From assembly GCF_947179515.1 (NCBI RefSeq), contig NC_067478.1, positions 31,630,805 to 31,694,804 of the forward strand: DNA of 64,000 nt, written 5' to 3'. Origin of the DNA: Apodemus sylvaticus. Lineage: Eukaryota > Chordata > Mammalia > Rodentia > Muridae. A program made the translations under genes and the position numbers. The notes below the pieces were generated by a model. The model saw only the letters and a program-made list of their open reading frames with translations, was not told the origin of the DNA and did not search any database. Of the stretch, positions 23,440-36,379 are shown one piece after another (the first letter of the stretch is position 1; each line of letters opens with the position of its first letter).

Positions 23440-25640
23440 GCTTTCCCCTCCAAGTTCCTCCCCACTTCCCCTTTCATTTGGATGTACCCCATTTCTGTCT
23501 CTCATTAGAAAACAAACAGGCTTCTAAGGGATAACGGTAAAATAAAATAATATAAAACAAAAAATAATACATGGTAAGAGGGCAAAGTAAACACAGAGAA
23601 GGCAAAGAGCCCAAGAAAAGGCAGAAGAAGCAGGTATAGACACAGAAACATTCTTGTTGGTATGCTCAGGAATCCCATAAGAACACTAAACTGTATATGA
23701 GAGTATGTAGGCACAAGACTTGCAAGGTCAAAAGAGAGAAATTATGTACATATAAATGTATATATGATAAAATAAAATATAAGAAGCTAAGATAACATCC
23801 TTTCAATCTCTGACACAACAGTATGGGTCAAGATAAGACACCATTGAGTTCATTTCCTGTTGGGCATCTACTGCTGGACATGTGGCCTATCTAAGAATAG
23901 TTCCTTCTCTCAGTGAAACTCCCTTGGAGAAAACTTGATTTTCACTTCCAGGTGGTTTTCAATTGGCAATGGCTTCTGGGTTAAGATTGGAGTGTGTGTC
24001 TACTTTGTTCTTGTTCTTTATATTGATGAGTCTGGCTAAAGGTTTGCCAGTTTTGTTTTCACAAAAGCCTAATTTCTAAATTCATTTTTATGTGCCGACT
24101 TCTCATATCTTTTGCTTTATCTGTGATTTCTTTCCTGTTACTTCTTTGGGATTTGATTTATTCTTTGTTATCTAGGTCTTTGAAATGAATTCAATAAGTT
24201 CTTTATCTGGAATCTTTCTATTTTTGATACAGGAAATTATGCCTATACACACCCCTCAGTAGGAACTTGCTGTATCCTCTTAAGTTTTGAAATGTATTTT
24301 CATTTATTTTGAGAACTTCTAAATATTAATTTTTTATATTTTGAAGACCAATTATATTTTTCAAAATATAGTGTTCAGTCTCCATGTGTTTGTTTAATTT
24401 CAAATGTTTTTATTGCTCACTTCTGGCTTTATGTATTGTGATGAGAAAATGTTCTGAATGTGTTAGGAAATTTGGTGAATGTCTTAAGGCCTGCCTATGA
24501 CCTAATATATGGTCTAGTCTGGTTAAAGTTATATATGCTAATGGCAGCCATGTGATCTCCAGATGCTGACTTTAATAAATGACCGTCTTATCCATTCACA
24601 GTATAGTTTAGCAATTTCTTTGCTGAAATGTTCTAATCTGTATGTTGATCAAAGTAAGGTGCTGAACTCCCTCAGTAATATTTTGTTGGAGCATATTTCA
24701 CACTTTAGGCTTAATGGTGAAACTATTTTATAAAGTTGGGCTCTTCCACATTAGATGGACATAGATATATATCAGTATATCTTCTTGTACTGATCCATTG
24801 AACATTATTTAGTGGTCTTTGTTTTTTCTTGACATTTGTTCTTAAAGTCTACCTAGAAGTCAAGCATGAATGTAACTATTTCTAGTGTCTTCATGGTTAC
24901 ACTCTCTAAGAATATCATTTCTCATCCTTGCACTTTCTGTATGTGGTTTTCCTGAGTCAGTGTATGATTTTATTGTATTGTTGGGTCCTTTCTTTTAAAA
25001 CTTTTAATCCACTCTGAATCCTTTTGCTTCAGAATTTAATCTGTCTACATTCAATGTATTCTTTATATGTAAAGGCTTATGTTTTTCATAATTTTCTTCT
25101 AATTATTATGAAAACACTCCTTCCTCCTTGTTTTATATTTGTCATTCATGGCTTGACAATCGTGTTGATAACATTTGATCCTTTGTATTTGTATTTTGTG
25201 CATCTTACCTCATGGTGGGATTTTTCAAGTGCTTTTGGGATGTTATTTAACTTTCTTTTGCTTATAGATATAGGACTCTATCAAATATTTTTTTTCTAAG
25301 TTTACTGATCATGGAGTCTCAGTTTGTGTTTTGAAAGGTTTTTTTTCCCAATTATTGTTGAAAGATTCTCTTGCTCACCATAGTAGTCTCCTGTGGCAGT
25401 TATCTTCCTTCAGGACTGATAAACTTTAATTTCCCAAACCTTTTGTGGTCTTTCCGGTGTTATCTAAGGGAAGATATACTTGTGTGTGGCAATGCTTTTT
25501 CTGATTGAGAACTATTGATCTTGTACTATTGAAAATGTGACTGTCATATGGAGTAATAAAATCTTTTTTATTCATGTATTTTTGTGGTTCTATGAAACTT
25601 CTTGGATAATAGTTATCTATAACTTTCTCCCCAAATAAAA
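23440..25640 (-). mobile_element. Old, decayed L1 (antisense), 3' UTR-like then ORF2 N-terminal half
   Basis: 24000-25600 is the reverse complement of L1 endonuclease to reverse transcriptase coding DNA. Recognisable antisense blocks include GATGAGTCTGGCTAAAGGTTTG, TCCATGTGTTTGTTTAATTTC, CCTATGACCTAATATATGGTC and the TTTAATCCACTCTGAATCC / TCTGTCTACATTCAATG region. 23440-24000 looks like old rodent L1 3' UTR in the same direction. Many stops. Boundaries are approximate. Confidence 0.6.
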
Positions 25641-25844
25641 CGGGGTTTGTTATTTAATTGTATTTATTTATTTGTTATTTAATTTTAGATATCTTTAATC
25701 CTCTAATCTTTTCCTTCAGCATTCCAAAACTGCAGACATTTTATTTAATAGAATGCCAAAGGCTTGGAAGGATCTCTTTAATTCTTCCCCTTTCATTCTC
25801 TCATCTTTCTTCCTCTTCTTCCTTTTGCTCTATCAATTGATTCC

Positions 25845-26185
25845 ATATGGTTGTGATAAGATATGATCAATGTAACTTACAGGGAAAAGCCTTGTTTTAG
25901 CTAACAGGTCTGGAGGGAAGAGTCCACCATCATCCCAGTGGGAAGCATGGCAGCAGGCAGGGATGGTGACTGGCACAGAAAGCCAGGAGTGCACATCTTA
26001 AAGCACAAGCAGCAAGCAGAAGGGGTGAATTGGGAATGCCATGTGGCCTTTTGAACCTTAATGATTGACTTCAGTGGCATACTTCTAAACTTCTAAACCA
26101 TTTAAACAACATCATTAGCAGTAGACTATGTCTTCCAACAAGTGAACCTATGGGGGACACTCTTATTCAAAACACCACAATCTGT
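25845..26185. mobile_element. Rodent interspersed repeat (likely hAT-derived)
   Basis: Contains GGAAGCATGGCAGCAGGCAGG, TTAAAGCACAAGCAGCAAGCAGA, GAACCTATGGGGGACACTCTTATTCAAAACACCACA. This is the typical layout of a common murine repeat that ends GGACATTCTCATTCAAACCACCACA. Confidence 0.6.
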
Positions 26186-26436
26186 CTAGGGTACGACAAC
26201 AAAATTTAAATTCAGCCATTCTTATGCTTGGTGAGATCTGTTTAATGATGCCACTTTTTTCTTGGTCATAATTTCTATCTCCGATCAATTTCTCATTCCA
26301 GTCTGACATGAACTGCCTTCCTATTTACTGTTCACCTGCATCCTCTTTAACCAAATTGACTATTTTCTTCCAATTATTCTTTAAGAAGGAACCAAAGTAA
26401 ATCCATTTTGAATAAAACTTCCATTCTGAATAGGAG

Positions 26437-27135
26437 TGTATTAGTTTGGGTTCTCTAGAGTCACAGAATGTATGGATAGTCTTATATAGTTAGGGAATTT
26501 GTCAATGACTTACAGTCTATAGTCCAACTCCCCAACAATGATCAGCAGCAGCTATGGATGGAAGTCCACGGATCTAGCAGTTTCTCAGTCCCAAGAAGCA
26601 AGCAGGCAAGGAAGGGTAAGATAGAGTCTTCCTTCTTCCAATGTCCTTATATATCTCCAGCAGAGGGTGTAGCCCAGATTAAAGGCTGTAGGTCTCCAAC
26701 AGAGGGTGTGGCCCAGATTATTGGTGTGTGGGTCTCCAGCAGATGGTGTGGCCCAGATTAAAGGCATGTGCACCCATGCCTTTAATCCCAAATGATCTGG
26801 AACTTGGAGATCTTCTTGTCTTAGCTACTATGCTTCAAGGTCTCCATGCCAAGATCCAGGTCAGAAACTTATATCTCTGAGCTTCCAAATTAGGATCATA
26901 GGTGAGCATTCCAATTCTAGACTGTAGTTCATTCCAGATATAGTCAAGTTGACAACAAGGAATAGCCACTACAATCCACCCCTTGTCAACTTGACACAAA
27001 TAATAGCTCATGTCCACATGAAACAATAACAAGATTGTGAATACGCCTAACATGATAATAAACCCTTTCCTCCCCAACTTGCTTCTTGGTCATGATGTTT
27101 GTGCAGGAATAGAAACCCTGACTAAGACAAGGAGT
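26437..27135. mobile_element. Rodent repeat (RMER-like) containing a 39-bp tandem repeat
   Basis: Starts TTAGTTTGGGTTCTCTAGAGTCACAGAA and contains GTCTATAGTCCAACTCCCCAACAATG, CCTTTAATCCCA, CATTCCAGATATAGTCAAGTTGACAACAAGGAATAGCC, and ends near AATAGAAACCCTGACTAAGACA. Its order matches a common composite murine repeat. The exact family name is uncertain. Confidence 0.6.
26654..26772. repeat. Three-copy 39-40 bp tandem repeat
   Basis: Units start at 26654, 26693 and 26733. Each reads TCTCCA(G/A)CAGA(G/T)GGTGT, then (A/G)GCCCAGATTA, then a variable end. Confidence 0.9.
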
Positions 27136-27504
27136 CAAATAAAGTTTAAGTTCCTAAGACATCCCTGGGTAACTGACATTCTGCTGAGCAGAGAAAGAGA
27201 GGGAGAAGAAGGGTTTCTAATGAAGTTCCCTATCTCTAAATTCTGATTGGTAGAAAAACATAACTGTAACTTCTGGCTTTGGGAGGTGGTGATGGGGGGC
27301 TCCCAAACTCAGCTCCTGAGTTTGCTCTTCAGCTCTAATCCATGAGAAGTGGCTTAATCCACCTGCTAAATCCAATTGATTTTTGTCATCTGCATTGATC
27401 TGGTATGTGATTGTGTTGGACCTAAGCAGACCTCATAATAATTCTTTGAAATTTTTTATTAGATACTTTGCTTATGCTGAGTTTTTGGGGATATTGCTGC
27501 AGAG

Positions 27505-27921
27505 TCAATGTACTTTTTTGGAAGCATTGTATTTATTTACTTTTCCACACTTCCTAAGCCCTGAATTGTGACTTGTATATGTTATGATATATTCATTATC
27601 CTCACCATTGTTGTGTGGTAATATTCTTAGTACCAACTTTCTCTTGAAGATGTGCTTCAGAGTATCAGTTGTTATACAGTGCTGGCATGGTATCCTATTT
27701 TTATTGTCTCCAAAAATTCTGAAAACAACAGTGCACTCAGACAGATTTACTATCCTGATGAACCATGCAACATGGGAGATATGAGCCACTTGGGCAATTG
27801 TATTATGGATATAGGAAAATGTGTAGCTCACATTGTGACTACTTCTGTGATGGAAGTAGTTACAGTCACCAGGTAGGCCAGTATCTTCACAGACAATGTT
27901 GGTAGAACTTTTATTCGTCAT
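27505..27921 (-). other. 138-codon open frame, unidentified
   Basis: The longest unexplained frame in its neighbourhood, in AT-rich DNA. The predicted product starts MTNKSSTNIVCEDTG and contains HHRSSHNVSYTF and CQHCITTDTLKHIF. I recognise no family, no signal peptide and no clear membrane segment. No splice or promoter signal supports it. It may be a remnant of a retrocopy or chance. Confidence 0.25.
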
Positions 27922-29756
27922 TCTTCAAAGGAGATCTTTAACTTCTCTAGCCATGGGGTGTAAGCGGTAGACATTTTTTTCTTGACTGTCTCGCATTTTT
28001 CTGCATTTTTATAGGTTACTACATCTGACAATGTTGCAGTGATTCACATACTGGTTTTCAGTATTGTTCCATGGCCACTCATTTCAAAACATATCATACA
28101 TATCACTTTAGGGATTTTTGTAGCGTCAGGAAATAAGTTTGGGGCATCTGTTTAGCCACATAAATCTCCACAGTTTTATCAATCATGCTTTCTATGTAGA
28201 GCTCTTGAATATTTCTCTTGGTATTTGTACTGTAGTATTTTTACAAGTAGTGTTGAATTTTAAATGAATAATTAATGTTGAACTTTCAATATATTATTTT
28301 AAATCAATAGTTCAAAGTATATTGTAAATCTTATTGTATTATAAATATTTGTTCTTTTCTAAAAGAAAAGCAGTAATCTAAAATCATGACAATCTTGTGT
28401 CTCCTCTCATAGATGCCTATTTAATTCTTTATTCCTTTACTGTTAATTGTTTAGAACTTGGTATAATAGTATTATCTTTTGAAGGTGCTTTGCGTTTTAG
28501 TCTTAAGTTTAAGCGGCGTGATTCTGACATAAATATGTATGTTTTCTAATGATTTTTATTGGGATGTAAAGGTGCTTTCTTAGAAATATTATACAGCAGA
28601 AAAATATAAAGTTAGCAGATAACAACCTTCTGAAATAAAAACATGTTTCTTCTTGGTTTAGTTGTGAGTGGAACATTTGAACTATTTCCAAAGATAGGAT
28701 CTTCAGGTTTTTCCTCTTGTAATAAATTTTAACTTCAGCAGGAACTATTGTGCACTTAGGAAACCAAGAGCAAACAGTGGAATTTTCCTTTTCAACATAG
28801 AATTCTTTGACCTTAATTTTAATACAAAGTTATTTCTTTTAACACTTTCTTTCTCTACCCCTTAGAGTGACCTTAGTTAAAGGATAAATTTAAAGGATAT
28901 TAAATAATTCATTGTTTCTAATGCGATTTTAGAAAGAACATATATTTCATAGAAAAATCACAATTATTTCAGGAAATGATAGATAATACATGGTTTCAGA
29001 TGAAAGAATTCAAAATGCTGGGACACTAATTTTATTATCAAGTGTTTTTGTGTTTTGCTTTACAACACAAAAATACTTGAAAGTGTAGAAAATTGGGAAG
29101 GGCTGAGAAAATACTAACATTGTTTCCCTCATTCTTGGTGTCACATAATGGAAGGAAGATTAACTCTGCAACCCTTCATCTTTATATCAATCATGCCATT
29201 AAAGCATTTGTAAACCTTGTCTTTGAAGACCCCCAGCTCCATGTTCTAGGAAACTTGCTCACCTGTAAGTTTGTCAGTCTCTCCATGATTCTGACAACAG
29301 CAATGCTATAGTCTATATATAGTTTGGATCATTTAAATGCAGATAAGAAGTTAATTACCACCCAAACAAAAGTAGCTGGTGTTTACAACCATTTCTAATA
29401 AGCTCTGTATAGGCCTGAACTTGGAATCTTCTGGTACTTTCCTAAGATTAGCTGCATCTGCGTGGCTTGAGCTCTGTAATATCTCTTTACATTTTATTTC
29501 ACAGTTTTATGTTCGCAATTCTTTTCCAACTGAATCATTCCCTAAAGCTCCAACTCTACCAGACGAATGGTAGAATTCAGAAAAATGAAACAAATATAAG
29601 GAGAACAAATTCAAAATAGCTTTCAGTTTTCCTGACATTTGTACTTTAATTTCCTCCACATGGTGTGCTCCATCCTTTCTAGCTCTTCATGAATTCCTGA
29701 TCTCCTCTTCCATACTCTCTGTACTATTCTATATTTCATTTGTGTCTGTCCTAGGA
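27922..29756. other. No recognised gene
   Basis: AT-rich sequence without recognised repeats or coding signatures. Confidence 0.5.
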
Positions 29757-30035
29757 CACTGAAGCAGATCCTGGCTGGGTTTTGTCAACTTGACATGAAC
29801 CTAGACATATCTAGGGAGAGGGAATCTTAATTAAGAATGCATCCATTCATACTGCCTGAAGGCAAGTCTGTTGGGAAATTTTCCTGATGGTGCAGAAAGG
29901 CCCAGCCCAATACTGATTGTGCCACCCCTAGGCAGGTAAGTTTTACAAGAAAGCAAACCAACCAAGCCAGTAAGTGGCATTTATCTCTGACTTCTGATGC
30001 ATTTTTTGCCCCGACTTGCCTTAGTGATGGAGTAT
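29757..30035. mobile_element. Rodent interspersed repeat fragment
   Basis: GGCTGGGTTTTGTCAACTTGACATGAACCTAG, GGAATCTTAATTAAGAATGC, GTGCCACCCCTAGGCAGGTAAG and AAGCAAACCAACCAAGCCAGTAAG match, in the opposite direction, the repeat seen at 13500 and 14755. Confidence 0.6.
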
Positions 30036-30381
30036 GAATCGAGAGTGGTAAAACACCTGGGTGATGCCAAGAAATCATGACCATAACACTGAAGGAAATG
30101 ACAAAGGCAGTGCAGGATTTAAGAGACAAATTCAGTAAAGAGATGTAAATATTGAAGCAAACTCAAGCTGAAATGAAAATACGATTGAAAAAGAACAAAA
30201 AAAAAAAAAAAAAAGCCCGATAAGAGAATTAGAAACCTTGGGGCAAAGCATTATAAGTAGTACGGATCAAGTAAAGGTAGAATACAAAAAAATCAAACAC
30301 AAATTGCAGGAATGATATTATATAAGCAAAGAAAAAATGTAAGTCACAGCAAATTAACATATAGGAGCTGTGTGACAAGAG

Positions 30382-30413
<32 letters not shown>

Positions 30414-32610
30414 TTCAAATTATAGGCAGAGATGAAGAAGAATTTTAAATCAATAAGCAGACCATCTCTTCAACAGTAACATAGAAGACAATTTCCCAAG
30501 ACAAAGGGAACAAGATATAGCCCAGTCGGCTACAGGATATATACAGAATACTGAGTAGACAAGATCATAAAAGAAAGTCCTCATGAAGTATCATAGTTAA
30601 AACACTAAAGAGCACAAATAATGAGTTGAAAGCACTGAAAGGAAAAAGAAAAGCATGAATTACATATAAGTTAAAAACCTCAAGAATAGTAGCTGATTTC
30701 ACAATAGAAATTTTGAAAGTCAGAAGAGCCTAAAGCAATGAAATCATTGTTGAACTTTGAAATCAAAGTTCAGAAAAAACAAGAATGACAAACCTAGATT
30801 AGCATACCCTGCAAAACTATCACCATTGATGTAAAAAGCTTTTCATGATACAGACTGAAAGAATATATGTTCACAAAGTTAGCTGCACAGAAAACATTAG
30901 AAGTAATGCTTCTAGTGAAAGACAGGAATAAACATAGTAAAGAGACTATAGGAAGCAAATAAATCAGCACTGAGGGGAATGGCTCAAAGGTTAAAAACAC
31001 TAACTTCTGTTCTATAGATCCTGAGTTCAAGTCCCCCAGTACCCACATGGTGGTTCATAACTGCCTATAACCGTATTCACATGAGTTCCAGTGCCCTTTT
31101 CTGGTGTGCAAATATATGTGAAAACAAAGCACATACATATCATACAAAAATACATAAGTCTTTGTTACAAAGAAAATAAACAAAGCTCTAATTACTGAAA
31201 AGCAAAGTATGATGAAGACCAAAACAATGAAATAAAACAAAACAAATAAGCAAAACAAAACAAAAAGACTATAATCAAAACTCACATACCAAATAATAAC
31301 TTTAAATTGTAAATGGCATCAACTCTTCAATTAAAAGGCACAGGCTGCCTGAATTTATTAAGAAACAAAAATCACCATTTTTAAATATAAGAAACTCATC
31401 TTAAGTTTCACCTTAAAGTAAAAGGGTAAAAAAAATGTACACAAACCAAATAGACCATATAACAATTAGGTTTGATGACCTAATACTTAACAAAATAAAG
31501 TTAACTAAAACTAATCACAAGAGGTAATTAAAAGACACCTGATCCTAGTTAAGGAAACAATCAACCAAGAAGGCATTACAGTCATAATCACATATGAACC
31601 AACTTCTGATGTATAACATTTCTTTTAAAAATTAATACTGGAAACAATGACAGATTAACTACAACCTAATAATAATAGATGATTTTAATGCTTTACTTAC
31701 TCAAGTAGTTCATCTGAACAAAATACTAATAGAGTAATATTAAAATTAAATGATGTTATATGATGCACGTTACATTCAGCATTTCACGGAAAGCTCCTCC
31801 AAAATAGGCCTCATTCTGGGACACAAAACAAAGCTTAATAAACTTGGAAAGTTAGAACTGACTCTATGTATCCTATGTGACTATAATTCAATAAAACTTT
31901 AAATATACAGTAAAGAATCTCTAGTAAGTCCACATACTAATGGAGATTAAACAGTTCATTGGGGAATGACAAGTAGAAGATAAAAATCTATCAAGAAATT
32001 TAAAAAACTCCTAGAATTAAATGAAAATGAAGAACCAACACAACAAATCTTCTGGGAACCATTAAAATTAGCCCATTAAGGAATTTACAGCTTTAAGAGC
32101 TTATATTAAAAAAGCAAAAGGAATACCAATAAATGACTTGAGATATAACACAAGAATTTGGAAAATCATGAAAAAGATTAAACTCAGTCCCAGTTGATGG
32201 CAAAAGTATAAACTAAAATTGGAACAGGAAATAATGAAATAGAAAGAAAGAAACTAATACACAAACTCAATGAATCTAAGACCTGTTTCTTCAAAAGGTA
32301 GAGCAATATTCATAGACATTGTCAGAATCAGAAATGAACAGGAATCATTACAAGCACAAAAGGAATTCAAAATATTATAAGGGAATAGTTTCAAAACCGG
32401 TACTCCATTAAATCAGAAAATCTAAAAGATATGGGAGAATATCTAGATCCACTGAAACTACCAAAGTTAAATAAATAAGAGATTCACAACCTAAACAGAC
32501 CCAGAACAAGTGAGAATGAAATAGTAATAAAAAGTCTTCAGTGTAAAGCTCAGACTGAGATGGATTTACAGCAGAAATCTACTAGACTTTCACAGAAGAT
32601 TCTCAGGTAA
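30036..32610 (+). mobile_element. Old L1, 5' half (endonuclease / RT N-terminal region), decayed
   Basis: Recognisable old L1 blocks occur in order: TATCATAGTTAAAACACTAA, AAATTTTGAAAGTCAGAAGAGC, GCATACCCTGCAAAACTATC, AACTCTTCAATTAAAAGGCACAGGCTG, CTCCTCCAAAATAGGCCTCATTCTGGGACAC, TGGAGATTAAACAGTTCATTGG and TTAGCCCATTAAGGAATTTACAGC. Every frame has many stops. An (A)19 run at 30198-30216 and an (AC)n at 30385-30414 interrupt it, and a B2 copy is inserted near 31 kb. Its 3' part appears to continue at 36380, after younger L1 insertions. Confidence 0.7.
30970..31165 (+). mobile_element. Diverged B2-type SINE inserted in the old L1
   Basis: GGGGAATGGCTCAAAGGTTAAAAACACTAAC, GATCCTGAGTTCAAGTCCC, ACCCACATGGTGGTTCATAACTGCC and CAGTGCCCTTTTCTGGTGTGCA align with B2; the tail is AC/AT-rich. 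Confidence 0.8.
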
Positions 32611-32619
32611 CAGTATTAA

Positions 32620-32645
32620 ATTAAGAGAAAGAAAGAAAGAAAAAA

Positions 32646-32723
<78 letters not shown>

Positions 32724-32724
32724 A
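32620..32724 (+). repeat. (GAAA)n microsatellite
   Basis: About 25 GAAA units with early interruptions. It sits inside the old L1, between its ORF2 part and the younger L1 insertions. Confidence 0.97.
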
Positions 32725-32874
32725 ATGGAGAACTTCTAAGCATCTTCTATGAAGCCAGAATTACTCTAATACCAAATCAAATAAAGACAAAACAGTAACA
32801 ACAACAACAACAATAACAATAATAACAACAACAACAAAAACAACTGGCCGATGTCTCTGATTAACATAGATGTA

Positions 32875-33380
32875 AAATTCTACTTATTTTTCTAAATTCT
32901 TTGTTTACATTCTAAATGATTTCCCCTTTCCCAATTCCCCCCTCCCCATAAGTCCCATAAGCCCTCTTCCCTCTTCCTGTTCCCCAATCAACCCCCTCCC
33001 ACTTCTCTGTTGTAATCCCCTACATTGCTGCATCAAGCCTTCCCAGGACTAGGGCCCTCTTCTTCCTTCTTCTTGGGAATCATTGATATGTGAATTGTGT
33101 CTTGGGTATCCAAATCTTCTGGACTAATATCCACTTATCAGTGACTGCATTCCATGCGTGTTCTTTTGTGAATGGGTTACCTCACTAAGGATGATATTTT
33201 CCAGTTCCAACCATTTGCCTAAAAATTTCATGAATTCATTGTTTTTAATTGCTCAGTAGTATTCCATTATGTAAATATACCACATTTTCTGATCCATTCT
33301 TCCATTGAGGGACATCTGGGTTCTTTTCAGCTTCTGGCTATTATAAATAAGGCTGTTATGAACATAGTGGAGCATCTGTC
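32875..33380 (-). mobile_element. L1 3' end, antisense
   Basis: Reverse complement of murine L1 3' UTR and ORF2 C-terminus: AATTCTTTGTTTACATTC, TGATTTCCCCTTTCCC, AGTAGTATTCCATTATGTAAATATACC. It is cut at its 5' side by the next L1, whose T-run starts at 33381. Confidence 0.85.
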
Positions 33381-34490
33381 CTTTTTTTTTTTTATTTTCT
33401 ATATTCTTTGTTTACATTCCAAAAGCTTTCTCCTTTCCCAGTACCCCCCCCCCCCCAATATGTCCCATAAGTCCTCTTCTCTCCATCCATTCTCCTATCT
33501 TTCCCCTTCCCTTTTCTCTGTCCTGGTACTCCCCTACAATACTGGATCAAGCCTTTCCAGGATTAGGGCTCTCTTCTTCCTTCTTCATGGGAATCATTTG
33601 ATATGCTAATTGTTTCTTTAGTATTCAGAGCTTCAGGGCTAATTAATATCCACTTATCAATGATTGCATTCCATGTGTTCTCTTTTGTGATTTCGTTACC
33701 TCGCTTAGGATGATATTTTCCAGTTCCATCCATTTGCCTAAAAAATCCATGAATTCATTGTTTTTAATTGCTGAATAGTACTCCATTGTGTATATATACC
33801 ACATATTCTGTATCCGGCTATTATAAATAAGGCTGCTATGAACATAGTGGAGCATGTGTCCTTATTGCATGCCAAGGAATCCTCTAGATATATGCCCAGG
33901 AGAGATTTAGCAGGGTCCTCTGGAAGTGTCATGTCCAGTTTTCTTAGGAACCACCAGACTGATTTCCATAGTGGTTGTACCATCTTACAATCCCACCAGC
34001 AGTGAAGGAGTGTTCCTCTTTCTCCACATCCTCGCCAACACCTGCTGTCTCCTGAGTTTTTAACTTTAGCCATTCTGACTGGTGTGAGGTGAAGTCTCAG
34101 GGTTGTTTTGATTTGCATTTCCCTAATGACTAATGATGTTAAGCATTTCTTAAGATGCTTCTCGGCCATCTTAATTTCTTCAGGTGAAAATTCTTTGTTT
34201 AGATCTGTACCCCATTTTTAATAGGGTTATTTGGTTTCCTGGGGTCTAACTTCTTGAGTTCTTTGTATATATTGGATATTAGCCCTCTATTGGATGTAGG
34301 GTTGGTGAAGATCTTTTCCCAATTTGTTGGTTGCCGTTTTGTCCTTTTGACAGTGTCCTTTGCTTTACAGAAACTTTGTAATTTCATGAGATCCCATTTA
34401 TCAATTCTTGATCTTAGAGCATAAGCTATTGGTGTTCTGTTCAACAACTTTTCCCCTGTGCCCATGTCCTCAAGGGTTTTCTCCAGGTCT
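33381..34490 (-). mobile_element. L1 3' part (ORF2 C-terminus and 3' UTR), antisense
   Basis: An 11-T run starts the element at its 3' end. The 3' UTR reverse complement and ORF2 follow to about 34490. Reverse-strand frames carry L1 ORF2 signatures (WDCKMVQPLWKS, IDKWDLMKLQSFCKAKD, NWEKIFTNPTSNRG, IYKELKKLD). Compared with the neighbour, about 55 bp is missing near 33812. Stops and shifts make it inactive. Confidence 0.9.
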
Positions 34491-34860
34491 TAAGTCATTC
34501 CTTACAAGGTACCAAGAGGAGATTAACAGTCTTCAAGGGGAGAGAGCGAATCAGACAATGGTTAAGGGAATTTAGCAGCTCTGACTTGCTACCAATCAAG
34601 TCACTTATATGGCTCTGATTATTAGCAATCAGGCAATTTCTGCTGCTTTGACTGACTATCAACCAAGTACTTCTTTCTTTATACAAGTTTCACAGAAGAA
34701 AGACAAATGATTATCCAAGTGGACCAGATTATGTTTTTGATTTCACATTACATGTTCATGGTTGCAGTCCAGTCATAATGAGAAAATACAAACAGAACAG
34801 ATTTCATTCTTATTATTAGCCCTGTAACTGCAATTTAAGGGATCCAAAGAATGTCTCTCC
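34491..34860. other. No recognised gene
   Basis: Unclassified stretch between two L1 pieces of opposite direction. Confidence 0.4.
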
Positions 34861-35514
34861 TCCAAATTTTAACCCAGAATTTTTCCTCTCTAAAGGAAAT
34901 GCAGGGACAAAGAGTAGAGCAGAAACTGAAGGAAAGACCATCCAGATAATGCCCCACCTAGGGATCTATCCCATTTGCAGACACCGACCAATATACTATT
35001 TCTGATGCCAAGAAGTACTTGCTGTCAGGAAACTGGCATAGCTGTCCCCTGAAAAGTTCTACTGGCATCTGCTCAATACAGATGTAGAAGCTCACAGCCA
35101 ATCATTGGACTGAGCACAGGGACCACAATGGAAGAATTAGGAGAAGAACTGAAGGAACTGAAGGTGATTGCAACCCCATAGGAAGAACAATATCTACTAA
35201 CGAGACCCCACCCCCAGAGATTTAAGGGACTAAACCACCAACCAAAGAGTACACATGGAGGGACCCATGGGCTCCACGTGCATATGTAGCAGAGGATGGA
35301 CTTATCTGCGTCAATGGGAGGGGAGCCCCTTGGTCCTGTGGAGGCTCAATGTTCCAGCACAGGGGCACACTAGGGCGGTGAGGTGGGAGTGGGTAGGTGG
35401 GGGAGCACCCTCATAGAGGCAGGAGAGGATGGATGGGATGGGGGATTTGTGGAGGGGAAACTGGGAAGGGTGACAACATTTGATTTGCAAGTAAAATAAC
35501 CAATAAAAAAAGAA
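34861..35514 (+). mobile_element. L1 3' UTR fragment (L1Md type)
   Basis: Same block order as 2440-3305: GCAGGGACAAAGAGTAGAGC, GACACCGACCAATATACTATT, CATATGTAGCAGAGGATGGAC, a G-rich tract and AACATTTGATTTGCAAGTAAA before (A)7. Confidence 0.85.
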
Positions 35515-36379
35515 GGTCTCCTCCAAAGCATACACGTTTATTGTATGACAGCCTGCTTTGAGGATGGCAGTGTTTGTAGTTTGAAAGCACTCCAAACAAA
35601 TGGAAAATATCTGAACCGGTCTTCTTATGAATAGCAAATACGAATACCTAACTTCTTTTACTATGTGCTTCATCTTCTACACTATAAAGTAGGAAAAGTT
35701 TATTTTAGTCAAATGTATTATATTTACTGAGTTTTATTCCTCCAGGGTGTATGTATGACCTTCTATCTTTAAACTACATTTTCAGAGAACTCTAAGTCTA
35801 TAATAAAACGAGACGTTGAATTTGCAACCTATCCCCTAGCCAGTCAGAGTTTGTCAGTTGTCTCTGTTTACCCTGCAACAATTATACTGCTTGTATCAGC
35901 TCAAGGGGTGATACTTCAAGAAGATTCCATGAGTAACGGCATCATCTATATCTGTGCTTAATGATTTCCAGGGCAGAAGAAGATGTTAAAATAGTGGCCA
36001 GATAATCTTAATTTTAGGATTTTCCTAAAAAGACTCATGTATAATTTTTTTCAGAGCATAAAATCAATTATAATGAAGAGAGTACCCAAGAAGGCAACAC
36101 TCAGAGACCAAAATCCAAAGGGTAGAAAAATGAAGGACAGCGATTACAGCAATCTGATCAACTTTGCTGGAACTGTGTCAAGCAGCTGAGCTGGCTTCAT
36201 GACTCTTGCGGTTTTTAGTGGGTATGGTTGTGCCAGATGGATTCCCACTGACAATAGCCTAAAAGAAGATAAATATCTATAGGAATAAGCCTAACCTGGG
36301 AAGTGAAGTGAAAACATAGAAAATGGCAGTAGAAAATGGAAAGACCTCCAAATCCATGAATTAGTACTATATAAAAGCA
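35515..36379. other. No recognised gene
   Basis: Unclassified. Parts near 36060-36200 are A-rich and could belong to the split old L1. Confidence 0.4.

Noticed and set aside
26640..26780. Repeat-spacer pattern that might suggest a CRISPR-like array
   Set aside because: Only three direct units without unique spacers, inside a dispersed rodent repeat in vertebrate DNA.
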